The notes below the pieces were generated by a model. That model was not told the DNA's origin. It was given only the letters and a program-made list of their open reading frames with translations, and did no database searches. A DNA stretch of 33,277 nucleotides from Chryseobacterium gleum. GTDB lineage: Bacteria; Bacteroidota; Bacteroidia; Flavobacteriales; Flavobacteriaceae. Below are positions 23,007-31,939 of this stretch, in pieces; the stretch's first letter is position 1, and each line of letters opens with the position of its first letter. The translations under genes and the position numbers were made by a program. The stretch is taken from positions 1 through 33,277 of the forward strand of contig CAMDGB010000024.1 of NCBI GenBank assembly GCA_945897915.1. Reading direction: 5' to 3'.

Positions 23007-23046
23007 CTAATTATCTCATTCGCTAATTCGCTCATTATCTAATTAC
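23007..23046 (+). repeat. Degenerate octamer array F (5 units of CTMATTNN)
   Basis: Five contiguous units read CTAATTAT, CTCATTCG, CTAATTCG, CTCATTAT, CTAATTAC. It has the same core, variable pair and upstream flank as array D at 19963. The rest of the gap to 23125 holds only a near-match to a -7 element (TATATTCG, 23097-23104). Confidence 0.82.
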
Positions 23047-23125
23047 TTTCAATAAAAATACTACTCAAAAAACATAAGATATAAGTACAAATTTTTTATA
23101 TTCGCAATCAATAAGTAAAACAATT

Positions 23126-23767
23126 ATGAAAGCAGTAAGCAAATTACAAGTCTTCTTTTTTTTAGTGATGTCTTCTTCACTTTTTGCACAATTTAATGTC
23201 AACAATTTATCTCTTGAGGCAGGGTATGGTTATACAGGCGCTATAGGTCCTTACCAAAAATTATATAAATCTAATTTCTCTGGATTTAATCATTACAATG
23301 TAGGAATTAGATATATGTTCAATGAAAAATTTGGCGCAAAAGTGGCTTACAAATTGGATCATTTTGTAAATGACCCAGGAGGAAAAGTTGGAATTACGTA
23401 TAGTGCAGTTGCGCTTTCTGGAATTTATAATGTGGGGAAACAATTGGGTTTAACTTATCTAACAAGAGATAAAGTAGGAATAAATGCCCACTTAGATGCT
23501 GGTATTGCATTTGGATATATGATTGGTCAAAATAAACACGAAAAAATTGGCGTGGTTGGAATTGGACTTACACCAATGTATAACATCTCAAATAATTTTG
23601 CCTTAACCGCTGATTTTACCCAAAATTTCACCATGAAGCAACATTACGGATTTGACGGAATCTTACTAAATAAAGATTACACACCTCAATCTGGAGGTTA
23701 TTATAATTTTTCAATTGGTTTAATTTATTATTTAGGCGAAAACAAATATCATTCAGATTGGTATTAA
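23126..23767 (+). CDS. Outer-membrane beta-barrel protein
   Basis: This 213-residue protein has a signal peptide (FFFLVMSSSLFAQ, cleavage near residue 22). Repeated amphipathic beta-strands follow (LEAGYGYTGAIG, YNVGIRYMFNEKFGAKVAYKLDHF, LGLTYLTRDKVGINAHLDAGIAFGYMIG), with a last strand YYNFSIGLIYYLG near the C-terminus. It resembles the barrel part of Bacteroidetes OmpA-type proteins but has no peptidoglycan-binding OmpA domain. It appears to be a single-gene unit: spacer with repeats upstream, terminator downstream. Its function is unknown. Confidence 0.8.
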   Translation: MKAVSKLQVFFFLVMSSSLFAQFNVNNLSLEAGYGYTGAIGPYQKLYKSNFSGFNHYNVGIRYMFNEKFGAKVAYKLDHFVNDPGGKVGITYSAVALSGIYNVGKQLGLTYLTRDKVGINAHLDAGIAFGYMIGQNKHEKIGVVGIGLTPMYNISNNFALTADFTQNFTMKQHYGFDGILLNKDYTPQSGGYYNFSIGLIYYLGENKYHSDWY

Positions 23768-23791
23768 AATCATAATATCTAAAAACAACAC

Positions 23792-23837
23792 AAGCAACTT
23801 TTTATTTCTTAATCAAGAATAGAAGTTGCTTTTTTTT
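23792..23837 (+). terminator. Terminator after the beta-barrel gene
   Basis: Outer stem AAGCAACTT (23792-23800) and AAGTTGCTT (23823-23831), with a smaller internal pairing of TTCTT and AAGAA, followed by a T tract to 23837. It separates the outer-membrane protein from the Bat operon. The sequence 23838-23989 holds no convincing TAnnTTTG. Confidence 0.85.
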
Positions 23838-23989
23838 AACTGAAAACACTACTATTTCTTAATTTTTTCTAAAAAAATACCTAAAATCACATAATTTAAC
23901 GGACAATTAACAACTTTTATTATTTTTATATAGCAACTTGCGATGTTAAAGTATTTTTTAAAAATTCATAGCAAATATTCTAAATTAAA

Positions 23990-24994
23990 ATGCAAGAAAA
24001 TAATACAGGAATAGACATTAGCGCGCTTAATGAAAAAATTGAAAAAGAAAGCGCTTTTATTGATTTACTTACTTCAGAATTAGGCAAAGTAATCGTTGGG
24101 CAAAAATCCATGATAGAACGCTTATTAATCGGTTTGTTAGGCCAAGGTCATGTTTTACTAGAAGGAATGCCGGGTTTGGCAAAAACTTTGGTGATTAATA
24201 CATTAGCTAAAGCCGTTCATGGCAGTTTTAATCGTATTCAATTTACACCAGATTTGCTTCCTGCAGACGTGGTAGGAACTATGGTGTATAATTTCAAAGA
24301 AAATGAATTCTCTGTAAAAAAAGGACCCATATTTGCCAACTTTGTTCTCGCAGATGAAATTAACAGAGCGCCTGCTAAAGTCCAATCTGCTTTGCTTGAA
24401 GCCATGCAAGAAAAACAAGTTACCATTGGTGAAACTACATATAAATTAGACTCACCTTTTTTAGTTTTGGCGACTCAAAACCCAGTAGAACAAGAAGGAA
24501 CTTACCCGCTACCAGAAGCACAAGTGGACCGTTTCATGCTAAAAACCATTGTCGATTACCCGAAAATGGAAGAAGAACAACTTATTATTCGTAATAGTTT
24601 ATTAGAAAATACTGCAACCATAAATCCCGTGGTAAGTGTGGCGCAAATCATCAAAGCACAACAAACTGTTAAAGAAGTGTACATGGATGAGAAAATTGAA
24701 AAATATATTTTAGATATTGTTTTCGCCACGCGTTATCCAGAAAAATACAAACTTGAAAACTTAAAACCGCTAATTAGTTTTGGTGCTTCACCACGTGGAA
24801 GTATCAACTTGGCTTTAGCGGCAAAATGTTATGCTTTTATCAAACGCAGAGGTTATGTAATTCCTGAAGATGTCCGTGCCGTGGTACACGATGTATTACG
24901 TCACCGAATTGGAATTACTTATGAAGCCGAAGCCGAAGACATTACTTCAGAAGACATTATCAATAAAGTTTTAAATCAGGTACAAGTACCTTAA
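23990..24994 (+). CDS. moxR: MoxR-family AAA ATPase
   Basis: This 334-residue AAA+ ATPase of the MoxR group has Walker A GMPGLAKT (59-66), Walker B with FVLADEINRAP (118-128), and a sensor region LATQNPVEQEGTYPLPEAQVDRF. The C-terminal lid domain includes the GASPRGSINLALAAKCYAF stretch. MoxR proteins are thought to act as chaperones that activate or assemble von Willebrand factor A partners, and the DUF58 and Bat vWA proteins encoded next are the expected partners. It is the first gene of the Bat operon and is cytoplasmic. The length is normal for the family. Confidence 0.95.
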   Translation: MQENNTGIDISALNEKIEKESAFIDLLTSELGKVIVGQKSMIERLLIGLLGQGHVLLEGMPGLAKTLVINTLAKAVHGSFNRIQFTPDLLPADVVGTMVYNFKENEFSVKKGPIFANFVLADEINRAPAKVQSALLEAMQEKQVTIGETTYKLDSPFLVLATQNPVEQEGTYPLPEAQVDRFMLKTIVDYPKMEEEQLIIRNSLLENTATINPVVSVAQIIKAQQTVKEVYMDEKIEKYILDIVFATRYPEKYKLENLKPLISFGASPRGSINLALAAKCYAFIKRRGYVIPEDVRAVVHDVLRHRIGITYEAEAEDITSEDIINKVLNQVQVP

Positions 24995-25049
24995 TGAGTG
25001 CATAGGAAAGTAATTAGTAAAGCGTTTTTACGAAATACTAAACACGAAA

Positions 25050-25916
25050 ATGGAGACGAAAGAGCTACTTAAAAAAGTCAAAAAAATTGAAATTAAAACC
25101 CGAAGATTGAGCAATCATATTTTCTCGGGACACTATCATACGTCTTTTAAAGGACGAGGAATGACTTTTTCTGAAGTGCGACAATACCAATATGGAGACG
25201 ATTTTAGAGCCATAGATTGGAATGTTTCCGCAAGAAATAACGATGCCTTTGTCAAAATATTTGAAGAAGAACGGGAATTAACCATGATGTTAGTAATCGA
25301 TTGTTCATCTTCGCAAAATTTCGGAACTTCCTCTCAAAATAAAAAAGAAATGGTAACCGAAATTGCTGCAACGTTAGCTTTTTCAGCCACTCAAAACAAC
25401 GATAAAATTGGGTTAATTTTATTTACAAGTGAAATTGAATTGTATATTCCGCCCAAAAAAGGAAAATCACATGTATTGAGAATTATCCGTGAATTGGTAG
25501 AATGGCAACCGAAAAACAAAACCACAAGCGTGGCATTTGCGTTAGATTTTTTATCAAGCGTACTAAAAAAGAGAGCCATTGTGTTTTTAATTTCCGATTT
25601 TATGACTTCAGATTTTCAAAAACCTTTACAAATTGCAGCAAAAAAACACGATATAACGGGTATTAGAATTTTTGATTCGCGTGAAAAAATACTTCCAAAT
25701 GTTGGGATTATTCAAATGCAAGATGCAGAAACAGAACAACTAATTTGGTTGGACACACAAACAGCAACTACTCGTTTGGCGTATGAGAAAAACTACACAA
25801 ACAAGGTTGAAATTTGCCAATCTATTTTCCGTAAATGCGCCGCAGGATTAGTAGAAACGGAAACAAACGAAAGTTATGTGACGAAATTAGTAACCTATTT
25901 TAAAAGTAGAGCCTAA
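25050..25916 (+). CDS. DUF58 domain protein (vWA-like, MoxR partner)
   Basis: This 288-residue DUF58 protein contains the family signature GRGMTFSEVRQYQYGDDFRAIDW (about 35-57; conserved G-x-x-F-x-E-x-R-x-Y-x-x-GD-x-R-x-IDW). It is followed by a vWA-like core with a metal-site motif DCSSS (84-88). No membrane segment is visible, so this is the soluble short form. It lies 55 nt after moxR and overlaps the next gene by TAATG (25914-25918). The family is always found near MoxR ATPases; its molecular job is not settled. Confidence 0.93.
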   Translation: METKELLKKVKKIEIKTRRLSNHIFSGHYHTSFKGRGMTFSEVRQYQYGDDFRAIDWNVSARNNDAFVKIFEEERELTMMLVIDCSSSQNFGTSSQNKKEMVTEIAATLAFSATQNNDKIGLILFTSEIELYIPPKKGKSHVLRIIRELVEWQPKNKTTSVAFALDFLSSVLKKRAIVFLISDFMTSDFQKPLQIAAKKHDITGIRIFDSREKILPNVGIIQMQDAETEQLIWLDTQTATTRLAYEKNYTNKVEICQSIFRKCAAGLVETETNESYVTKLVTYFKSRA

Positions 25917-27511
25917 TGAAGTTACGCCTTTTATTTTTGAGTATTTTATCTGTTTTCGTGGGGTTTTCCCAAACGGTTGGAACGGCAGTTTCTAAAAAGG
26001 AAATCAAAATTGGCGAACAAATTCAGCTTACTTTAAAAACAAAAGTAAACCAGGAAGCAGTTGTGTTTTTTCCTGATTTAGATTCGATTGGTAAACTTGA
26101 AGTGGTGCAATCTTTTCCACCACAAAAGAACATAAAAGGCAACCAAACGGAGTGGATAAAAAAATACAACCTGACTCAGTTTGATGCGGGAACTTATAAA
26201 ATTCCTGCATTAGAAGTGCTTGTAAATACCAAAAAAATATTTTCTGAAAGCACTGAAGTTGTTGTAACGGATGTAGCTGTGGACACTACAAAACAAAAAA
26301 TGCACGACATCAAAGATGACGAAATTATTACTTTAAATCCAGAAGCAAACCTACAAGACCTTTCAGACAAGCAATTATTTTTAGGACTACTTTTTGCTAT
26401 TTTTCTGGCGGGTTTACTTTATTTAATTTTACGATTAAAACAGCGTAATAAATCAAAATCAACAACATATATTTCTCCATACGACCGAGCATTTATTAGT
26501 TTTTCAGAATTAAACACCAACGCTAACGCTAAAGAATTTTATTCTAATTTAACCCAAATAATTAAATTTTATTTTGAAAAAACGTTAGAATTTTCTGCGT
26601 TAGAAAGTACAACCGAACAGTTTATTTTTAAACTAAAAAATGCAGTAAAAAATAAGAAATTTCAAATTTCTGACGCTACGATTACTCAAATAGAAACACT
26701 TTTTACCAAGGCGGATTTGGTGAAATTTGCAAAAATTTTAATTGATTTACCTGAACAAAATGCCGACAAAATTGCTTCGGAAAACCTGATTAATGTTTTT
26801 CATAAAACCTTACCCGTTTCTGCCGAAGAGCAACAAGTGGCGTTGGCCAAATTAGCCGCACAACAGCAACAAAATAAATACAAAAACATCAGACAAACCA
26901 CTTTTGTTGTCACACTTTTAGCAACGAGTATTGCAGTAGTTTTCTTTTTTGGATGGGAAAATGTATCCAATTATTTTTCTGCAAAAATCAACGGGAAAGA
27001 TGCCAATTACTATCTTAAAAAAGAATGGTTAGTATCAGAATATGGGTTGCCTATTTTGCAAATTGAAACACCAGAAATTTTAACTAGAGATTTGGTAACT
27101 TCTAAAGAACCGAACATTAAAAATATTGCCCAATTTTCATGGCAAAAACCAACAGATAAACTTGCCATATCGCTTCAAACCATCGCTTATAAAGATTCTG
27201 TAAAAGTAAATTTACAACAGCTTTTTAATGACGAATTAAGCCAATTGATGCAAGGACAGGCCAAGAAAATTAAAACTACTGCTAGAAAATTCAAAAATGT
27301 AAAAGCGCTTTCTGGAGATGTTTTAGAAGGCACTTTTGAAATAATTGAAGCTGCAGAAACCAAAAAAATGCAGTTTTTTACGGTTTTTATTTCAGATAAT
27401 TTTGGTTTGCAAACAGTAAGAATCACTTATGAAGCAAAAGATAAACAAGCAAAAGATTTCATAGATCGTATTACAAATAGTCTAGAACAAATAAACCAAG
27501 AAGATGAATAG
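25916..27511 (+). CDS. Bat-operon membrane protein of unknown function (BatD/DUF4381-like parts)
   Basis: This 531-residue protein has a signal peptide (LRLLFLSILSVFVGFSQ) and an N-terminal BatD-like beta domain (EIKIGEQIQLTLKTKV, about 28-140). The first transmembrane helix is about 155-172 (FLGLLFAIFLAGLLYLIL) and precedes a cytoplasmic helical domain. A second helix is at about 328-345 (TTFVVTLLATSIAVVFFF). A C-terminal domain of about 180 residues follows, which I do not recognise. Proteins of this type sit between DUF58 and BatA in many Flavobacteria. A role as membrane scaffold of the vWA complex is inference. Overlaps of 1 nt upstream and 8 nt downstream show a tight operon. Confidence 0.8.
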   Translation: MKLRLLFLSILSVFVGFSQTVGTAVSKKEIKIGEQIQLTLKTKVNQEAVVFFPDLDSIGKLEVVQSFPPQKNIKGNQTEWIKKYNLTQFDAGTYKIPALEVLVNTKKIFSESTEVVVTDVAVDTTKQKMHDIKDDEIITLNPEANLQDLSDKQLFLGLLFAIFLAGLLYLILRLKQRNKSKSTTYISPYDRAFISFSELNTNANAKEFYSNLTQIIKFYFEKTLEFSALESTTEQFIFKLKNAVKNKKFQISDATITQIETLFTKADLVKFAKILIDLPEQNADKIASENLINVFHKTLPVSAEEQQVALAKLAAQQQQNKYKNIRQTTFVVTLLATSIAVVFFFGWENVSNYFSAKINGKDANYYLKKEWLVSEYGLPILQIETPEILTRDLVTSKEPNIKNIAQFSWQKPTDKLAISLQTIAYKDSVKVNLQQLFNDELSQLMQGQAKKIKTTARKFKNVKALSGDVLEGTFEIIEAAETKKMQFFTVFISDNFGLQTVRITYEAKDKQAKDFIDRITNSLEQINQEDE

Positions 27512-28505
27512 CGCCTTTATGCATCCTCATTTTTTATGGTTGTTATTGGTAATTCCAATAGCAGTGTTTTGGCAATATAAAACAATCAACCGTCAACAAC
27601 CAGCCATAAAAATAAGCACAACAGAAGGATTATCCATCAAAAAATCTTGGATTATAAAATGTCGCCCATTTTTGTTTTTGTTAAAAATTATGGCATTAGG
27701 ATTTGTAATTATTGCATTGGCACGACCAAGAAATACCCAAAAATCTAGCTTCACAGCCAGTAAAAAAGGGATTGATATCGTAATTGCCACCGACGTATCA
27801 GGAAGTATGCTAGCTACCGATTTTAAACCCAACCGATTGGAAGCTATAAAAAAAGTTGCCGAAACGTTTATTCAAAAACGAACAAACGACCGAATTGGTT
27901 TGGTAGTTTATGCAGGGGAAAGTTACACCAAAACGCCAGTAACTTCTGACAAAATAATGTTGCTAAACGCCCTTAGAGAAGTACAATATAACGGTTTGGT
28001 TTTACAAGACGGAACCGCCATTGGAATTGGCTTAGGAACCGCCATAAACCGAATTAAAAACAGCAAAGCAAAATCGAAAATCATCATTTTATTAACCGAT
28101 GGGGTAAATAACGTAGGAAGTTTAGATCCCATTTCAGCAGCAGAAATTGCTAAAGACTTTGGTATAAAAGTCTATACGGTAGGTGTTGGAACAAACGGAA
28201 TGGCAAATTTTCCAGTAGCAAAAGATAGTAATGGAAACATCGTTTTTCAACCTCAAAAAGTAGAAATTGACGAGAAAATTTTACAAGAAATAGCAGCAAT
28301 AACCAAAGGAAAATATTTTAGAGCGACTGATAACACCAAATTACAAGCCATTTATGATGAAATTGACGGTTTAGAAAAATCTAAAATTATAGAAAATCAA
28401 TTGCTGCTTTTTGATGAACAATTTCGTGTTTGGTTGCTAATAGGATTGTTTTTTCTAGTGCTAGAAATGATTTTAAGCCGAACGCTATTTAAAAGTTTTA
28501 TCTAA
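27504..28505 (+). CDS. batA: BatA, membrane vWA protein
   Basis: This 333-residue protein has a first helix about 9-24 (FLWLLLVIPIAVFW), a second about 54-73 (FLFLLKIMALGFVIIAL) and a last near 311-330. Between the second and last lies a von Willebrand factor A domain with a complete MIDAS motif DVSGS (97-101), plus TDGVNN further on. In the Bat (Bacteroides aerotolerance) operon, BatA and BatB are inner-membrane vWA proteins facing the periplasm. The start could be the internal Met6 (MHPHFLW), which matches the usual N-terminus better. The 3' stop overlaps the next start (TAATG, 28503-28507). Confidence 0.93.
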   Translation: MNSAFMHPHFLWLLLVIPIAVFWQYKTINRQQPAIKISTTEGLSIKKSWIIKCRPFLFLLKIMALGFVIIALARPRNTQKSSFTASKKGIDIVIATDVSGSMLATDFKPNRLEAIKKVAETFIQKRTNDRIGLVVYAGESYTKTPVTSDKIMLLNALREVQYNGLVLQDGTAIGIGLGTAINRIKNSKAKSKIIILLTDGVNNVGSLDPISAAEIAKDFGIKVYTVGVGTNGMANFPVAKDSNGNIVFQPQKVEIDEKILQEIAAITKGKYFRATDNTKLQAIYDEIDGLEKSKIIENQLLLFDEQFRVWLLIGLFFLVLEMILSRTLFKSFI

Positions 28506-30148
28506 TGTTTGAATTTGAATCGCCATATTATTTTATTTTACTGTTGCTAATTCCAATTGGATTGGTAGCACAGAAAGCCTATGTAAAATGGCAAATGGAA
28601 AAACAAGCTGCATTTAGCGAGCCACAAGCCCTTGAAAAACTACTTGTAAATTCGTCAAAACAGACCTCGCGTATTAAATTTATGCTACAAATAATGGCTG
28701 TTTTTTTTATTGTTTTAGCCTTGGTGAATCCTAAATTGGGTTCAAAAGCAGAAACTGTTCCTGCAAAAGGAGTAGAAATAGTATTTGCCATAGATGTTTC
28801 AAAAAGCATGTTGTGCTCAGACATTCAGCCCAACCGACTGGAAAAAGCCAAGCAGATAATGACCCAAATTATCAATTCTGTTGGCAGCGACAGAATTGGG
28901 ATTGTAGCATACGCCGGAAGTGCTTATCCTATTTTGCCTATGACAACGGATTATGAATTGGCAAAAATGTTTACACAAAGTATCAATACAGATATCATTT
29001 CTTCTCAAGGAACGGCTATTGAAAGCGCTATTGAAACCAGTGTAGCTTTCTTTGATAATCCAACTTCAGGCAAAGCCATTATTTTGCTTTCAGATGGTGA
29101 AGATCATGAAAATACTTCTTTTGATGTGTCGAAATTAACTAAAGAAAAAAATGTAAAAATTATTACAGTTGGTATTGGAACTTTAACCGGCGGCACAATT
29201 GAATTTTTTGATGAATTCGGTTTTCAACAAGTTAAAAAAGACAAAAACGGACAAGTTGTAACTACAAAATTAAACGAAGAAGTATTACAAAAAATTGCTT
29301 CCGAAACCAATGGAAATTATTGTAATGACACACAAATTTCAAAAGCGGTTGCTACAATAAAATCGGCATTGGTAACGGTAAAACAACAAGAATTTAAAGC
29401 CCAACAATTGGCGCAAAAGCAATCGCAATATCAATGGTTTTTAGGCATAGCGTTTTTGTTTTTACTATTAGAATTTTTTATGCCAAATACCAAATTTATA
29501 ATCAAAAATTGGTTTCAAAATAGGCAAATTAACTTAGTTTTTATTTTATTTTTTGTATCAACAACTGCTTTTTCACAAGAGAAAAAGACAGCAAATTTTC
29601 AACTAAAGGAAAAACAATTCCGAACCATAAAAGCTAAAGAAAAATCCCAAGAACAACAAGCGGAATACAATTTAGGCAACACCATTTATAAAAATAAAAA
29701 GTATTGTGAAGCCATAACAAATTTTAAAAATGCCGCTTTAATTGCAAAAAATAACTTGCAAAAACACAAAGCTTTTCATAATTTAGGAAATGCATATATG
29801 CAAGATAAAAATTACAAATTAGCTGTTTCATCCTACAAAAACGCATTAAAAGCGAACTCTAAAGATGAAAAAACCAGATACAATTTAGCATTAGCCAAAA
29901 AACTATTAAAAAAATATCCGCCAAAACCAACCCCTAAAAAAAATAAAAAAGACAAAGAAAACAAACAGCAAAAAGACAAAAAAAATTCAAATAAAAAAGA
30001 TAAAAAGAGACCCAAAAAACCAACCGCAAACAATCAGCGAATGGATAACGTGCTAAAAGCAATTAGCAATGCGGAAAAAAAAGTACAAGAAAAAGTAAAC
30101 GCAAACAAAACAAAAACAAACACAATTAGCACAGAAAAAGATTGGTAA
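28505..30148 (+). CDS. batB: BatB-BatC fusion: vWA domain plus TPR domain
   Basis: This 547-residue protein starts like BatB: helix 10-21, helix about 60-75, vWA domain with MIDAS DVSKS (97-101) and SDGEDHE, and a third helix near 311-325. A second hydrophobic stretch at about 342-358 (INLVFILFFVSTTAFSQ) looks like the signal peptide of a separate BatC, but without its own start. After this come tetratricopeptide repeats (about 385-470: YNLGNTIYKNKKYCEAITNF, FHNLGNAYMQDKNYKLAVSSY). The protein ends with a strongly lysine-rich tail (about 480-515). BatB and BatC are usually separate genes, so this is a gene fusion. The tail is a simple A-rich stretch of DNA. Confidence 0.9.
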   Translation: MFEFESPYYFILLLLIPIGLVAQKAYVKWQMEKQAAFSEPQALEKLLVNSSKQTSRIKFMLQIMAVFFIVLALVNPKLGSKAETVPAKGVEIVFAIDVSKSMLCSDIQPNRLEKAKQIMTQIINSVGSDRIGIVAYAGSAYPILPMTTDYELAKMFTQSINTDIISSQGTAIESAIETSVAFFDNPTSGKAIILLSDGEDHENTSFDVSKLTKEKNVKIITVGIGTLTGGTIEFFDEFGFQQVKKDKNGQVVTTKLNEEVLQKIASETNGNYCNDTQISKAVATIKSALVTVKQQEFKAQQLAQKQSQYQWFLGIAFLFLLLEFFMPNTKFIIKNWFQNRQINLVFILFFVSTTAFSQEKKTANFQLKEKQFRTIKAKEKSQEQQAEYNLGNTIYKNKKYCEAITNFKNAALIAKNNLQKHKAFHNLGNAYMQDKNYKLAVSSYKNALKANSKDEKTRYNLALAKKLLKKYPPKPTPKKNKKDKENKQQKDKKNSNKKDKKRPKKPTANNQRMDNVLKAISNAEKKVQEKVNANKTKTNTISTEKDW

Positions 30149-30149
30149 A

Positions 30150-31883
30150 ATGAACAATAAGATAAAAACAATAGTAACCATATTGCTTTTCCCTTTACTT
30201 TCCATCTCACAGGTAAAATTAGAGGTAAAAGTTGAAAAAACGAACCTTAAAATTGGTGAAGTGATTCAGGTTAATTATATTTTTAACGAAGAAGGCACAA
30301 ACTTTACACCACCTAATTTTAATGGCTTTAACAAGGGTGGTTCATACGTTTCCTCTAATGAAGAATACATTAATGGTGATTACTCCATACAACAAGTATA
30401 TACTTATGTAATTCAAGCCGCTAAAGCCGGAAGATTAATTATTTCTCCCGCAACTATTAAATTTAATGGAAAAACGTATCCATCAAAATCAGTTGCTGTT
30501 TTTGTTTCAAATGAAAAAGCGGCCGATGCCATACAGAGAAATCAAAATTCAACAAACGTACCAAAACATGCAACAGTGAATAAATCCATTTCTGGAGCAA
30601 ATAATTTATTGTTTATTGATGTAGAAGTTAGTAAATCCAACGTGTTTGTAAACGAACCAGTTGAGGTAAATTATCGAATTTACTTGGCTCCCAATTTAGA
30701 AATTGAGCTAAATAAAAATATGGTTACAAAATTCAATAATTTTTGGAGTCAAACCGAAGATGTGCAAGGCGGATGGGAACGCGCGGTAGTGAACAATAGA
30801 GTATACAAGTCGAAAATTTTTAAAAAAGCAATATTGTATCCACAAAAAATAGGGAAATTAGAAATATCGCCCATAACATTAGATTTAAATATTAGTTATC
30901 CAACCGGCGATGTAGACTTTTTTGGTGATCCAGAATATGATGTTGCCCGAAGAGAAATAGTTTCAAATTCTAAATTTCTTCAAGTTCTTGCTTTACCTGA
31001 AAAAGGGAAACCAGATAATTTTTCTGGCGCCGTTGGGGCCTTTGAGTTTAAAGCAAATGTTACTAAAAATGAATTAAAATCAGGAGAATCTTTACAGCTA
31101 GATTTAATTGTTTCAGGTAAGGGGAATTTAAAATTATTTCAAATTCCTAAACCTAATTTACCAAACAATTTTGAAATTTATGAACCAAAACACCAAGAAT
31201 TTGTAAACGAGAACATCAATGGAATTTCAGGTAAAATTGTAGATAGTTATACTTTAATTCCTCAAGAAAAAGGCAATTTTAAAGTAAAACCACAATACTT
31301 TTCTTTTTTCGATATACAATCAAAAGCATATAAAACCATTTCATCTGAAGCTATTAATTTAGATGTTTTGCAAGGAGAAAATCAAGCGAATGTTACTTCG
31401 GGTTCTAAATCTAAAATAACTGAAAAATTTCATAAAACAGAGTCAACTTCAGGTTTTGAATTTACGTTTTTACATTTTATTGAAAGTGTAATTTTAGTGG
31501 GTTTGGCTTTATTATTTGTTACACTTAAAAGAAACAAGTCTACTGCTGCTGAAGTGGAAATAACAGAAATAAAACACGAAAAAAAGGAGTTTTCTGTAAA
31601 CGATATTCAACAATTTATAACAAATAAAGAATTGTTTTATCAGGAAATGGAGCTTAAAATCAACGCCTATTTACAGTATAAATTTGGATTAGAAAAAGCT
31701 GATTTAAACAAAGAAAACATCATTCTGAAATTTCAGGCAAACAATATTTCTCAGGAAAACACAAACGATTTTATTGGGCTTTTACAAAACTGCGAAAAAG
31801 CAAGATACATGCCAACTTCTGACGGAAATATGCAAAAGGATTTTGAAAAATTAGAACAGTTGGTAAAAATTATTAACGGTTAA
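30150..31883 (+). CDS. batD: BatD, oxygen-tolerance family protein
   Basis: This 577-residue protein has a signal peptide (TIVTILLFPLLSIS), several BatD-type immunoglobulin-like repeats (KVEKTNLKIGEVIQVNYIF; SKSNVFVNEPVEVNYRIY; TKNELKSGESLQLDLIVSG), one transmembrane helix near 445-463 (FIESVILVGLALLFVTL) and a helical cytoplasmic tail. The domain order matches the BatD family (oxygen tolerance protein). It starts 1 nt after the BatB-BatC stop. BatE, often next in this operon, is not seen; a PorZ-like gene follows instead. Confidence 0.93.
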   Translation: MNNKIKTIVTILLFPLLSISQVKLEVKVEKTNLKIGEVIQVNYIFNEEGTNFTPPNFNGFNKGGSYVSSNEEYINGDYSIQQVYTYVIQAAKAGRLIISPATIKFNGKTYPSKSVAVFVSNEKAADAIQRNQNSTNVPKHATVNKSISGANNLLFIDVEVSKSNVFVNEPVEVNYRIYLAPNLEIELNKNMVTKFNNFWSQTEDVQGGWERAVVNNRVYKSKIFKKAILYPQKIGKLEISPITLDLNISYPTGDVDFFGDPEYDVARREIVSNSKFLQVLALPEKGKPDNFSGAVGAFEFKANVTKNELKSGESLQLDLIVSGKGNLKLFQIPKPNLPNNFEIYEPKHQEFVNENINGISGKIVDSYTLIPQEKGNFKVKPQYFSFFDIQSKAYKTISSEAINLDVLQGENQANVTSGSKSKITEKFHKTESTSGFEFTFLHFIESVILVGLALLFVTLKRNKSTAAEVEITEIKHEKKEFSVNDIQQFITNKELFYQEMELKINAYLQYKFGLEKADLNKENIILKFQANNISQENTNDFIGLLQNCEKARYMPTSDGNMQKDFEKLEQLVKIING

Positions 31884-31915
31884 ATGCAATACTAGTAATA
31901 TAATATCGTTTAGTG

Positions 31916-31923
31916 TATATTTG
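31916..31923 (+). promoter_or_regulatory. -7 promoter element before porZ
   Basis: TATATTTG is an exact TAnnTTTG match, 16 nt before the ATG at 31940. No TTG is visible at the expected -33 distance. It suggests that porZ has its own start, in addition to possible read-through from the Bat operon. Confidence 0.5.
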
Positions 31924-31939
31924 TATTCCAACTTATTTT

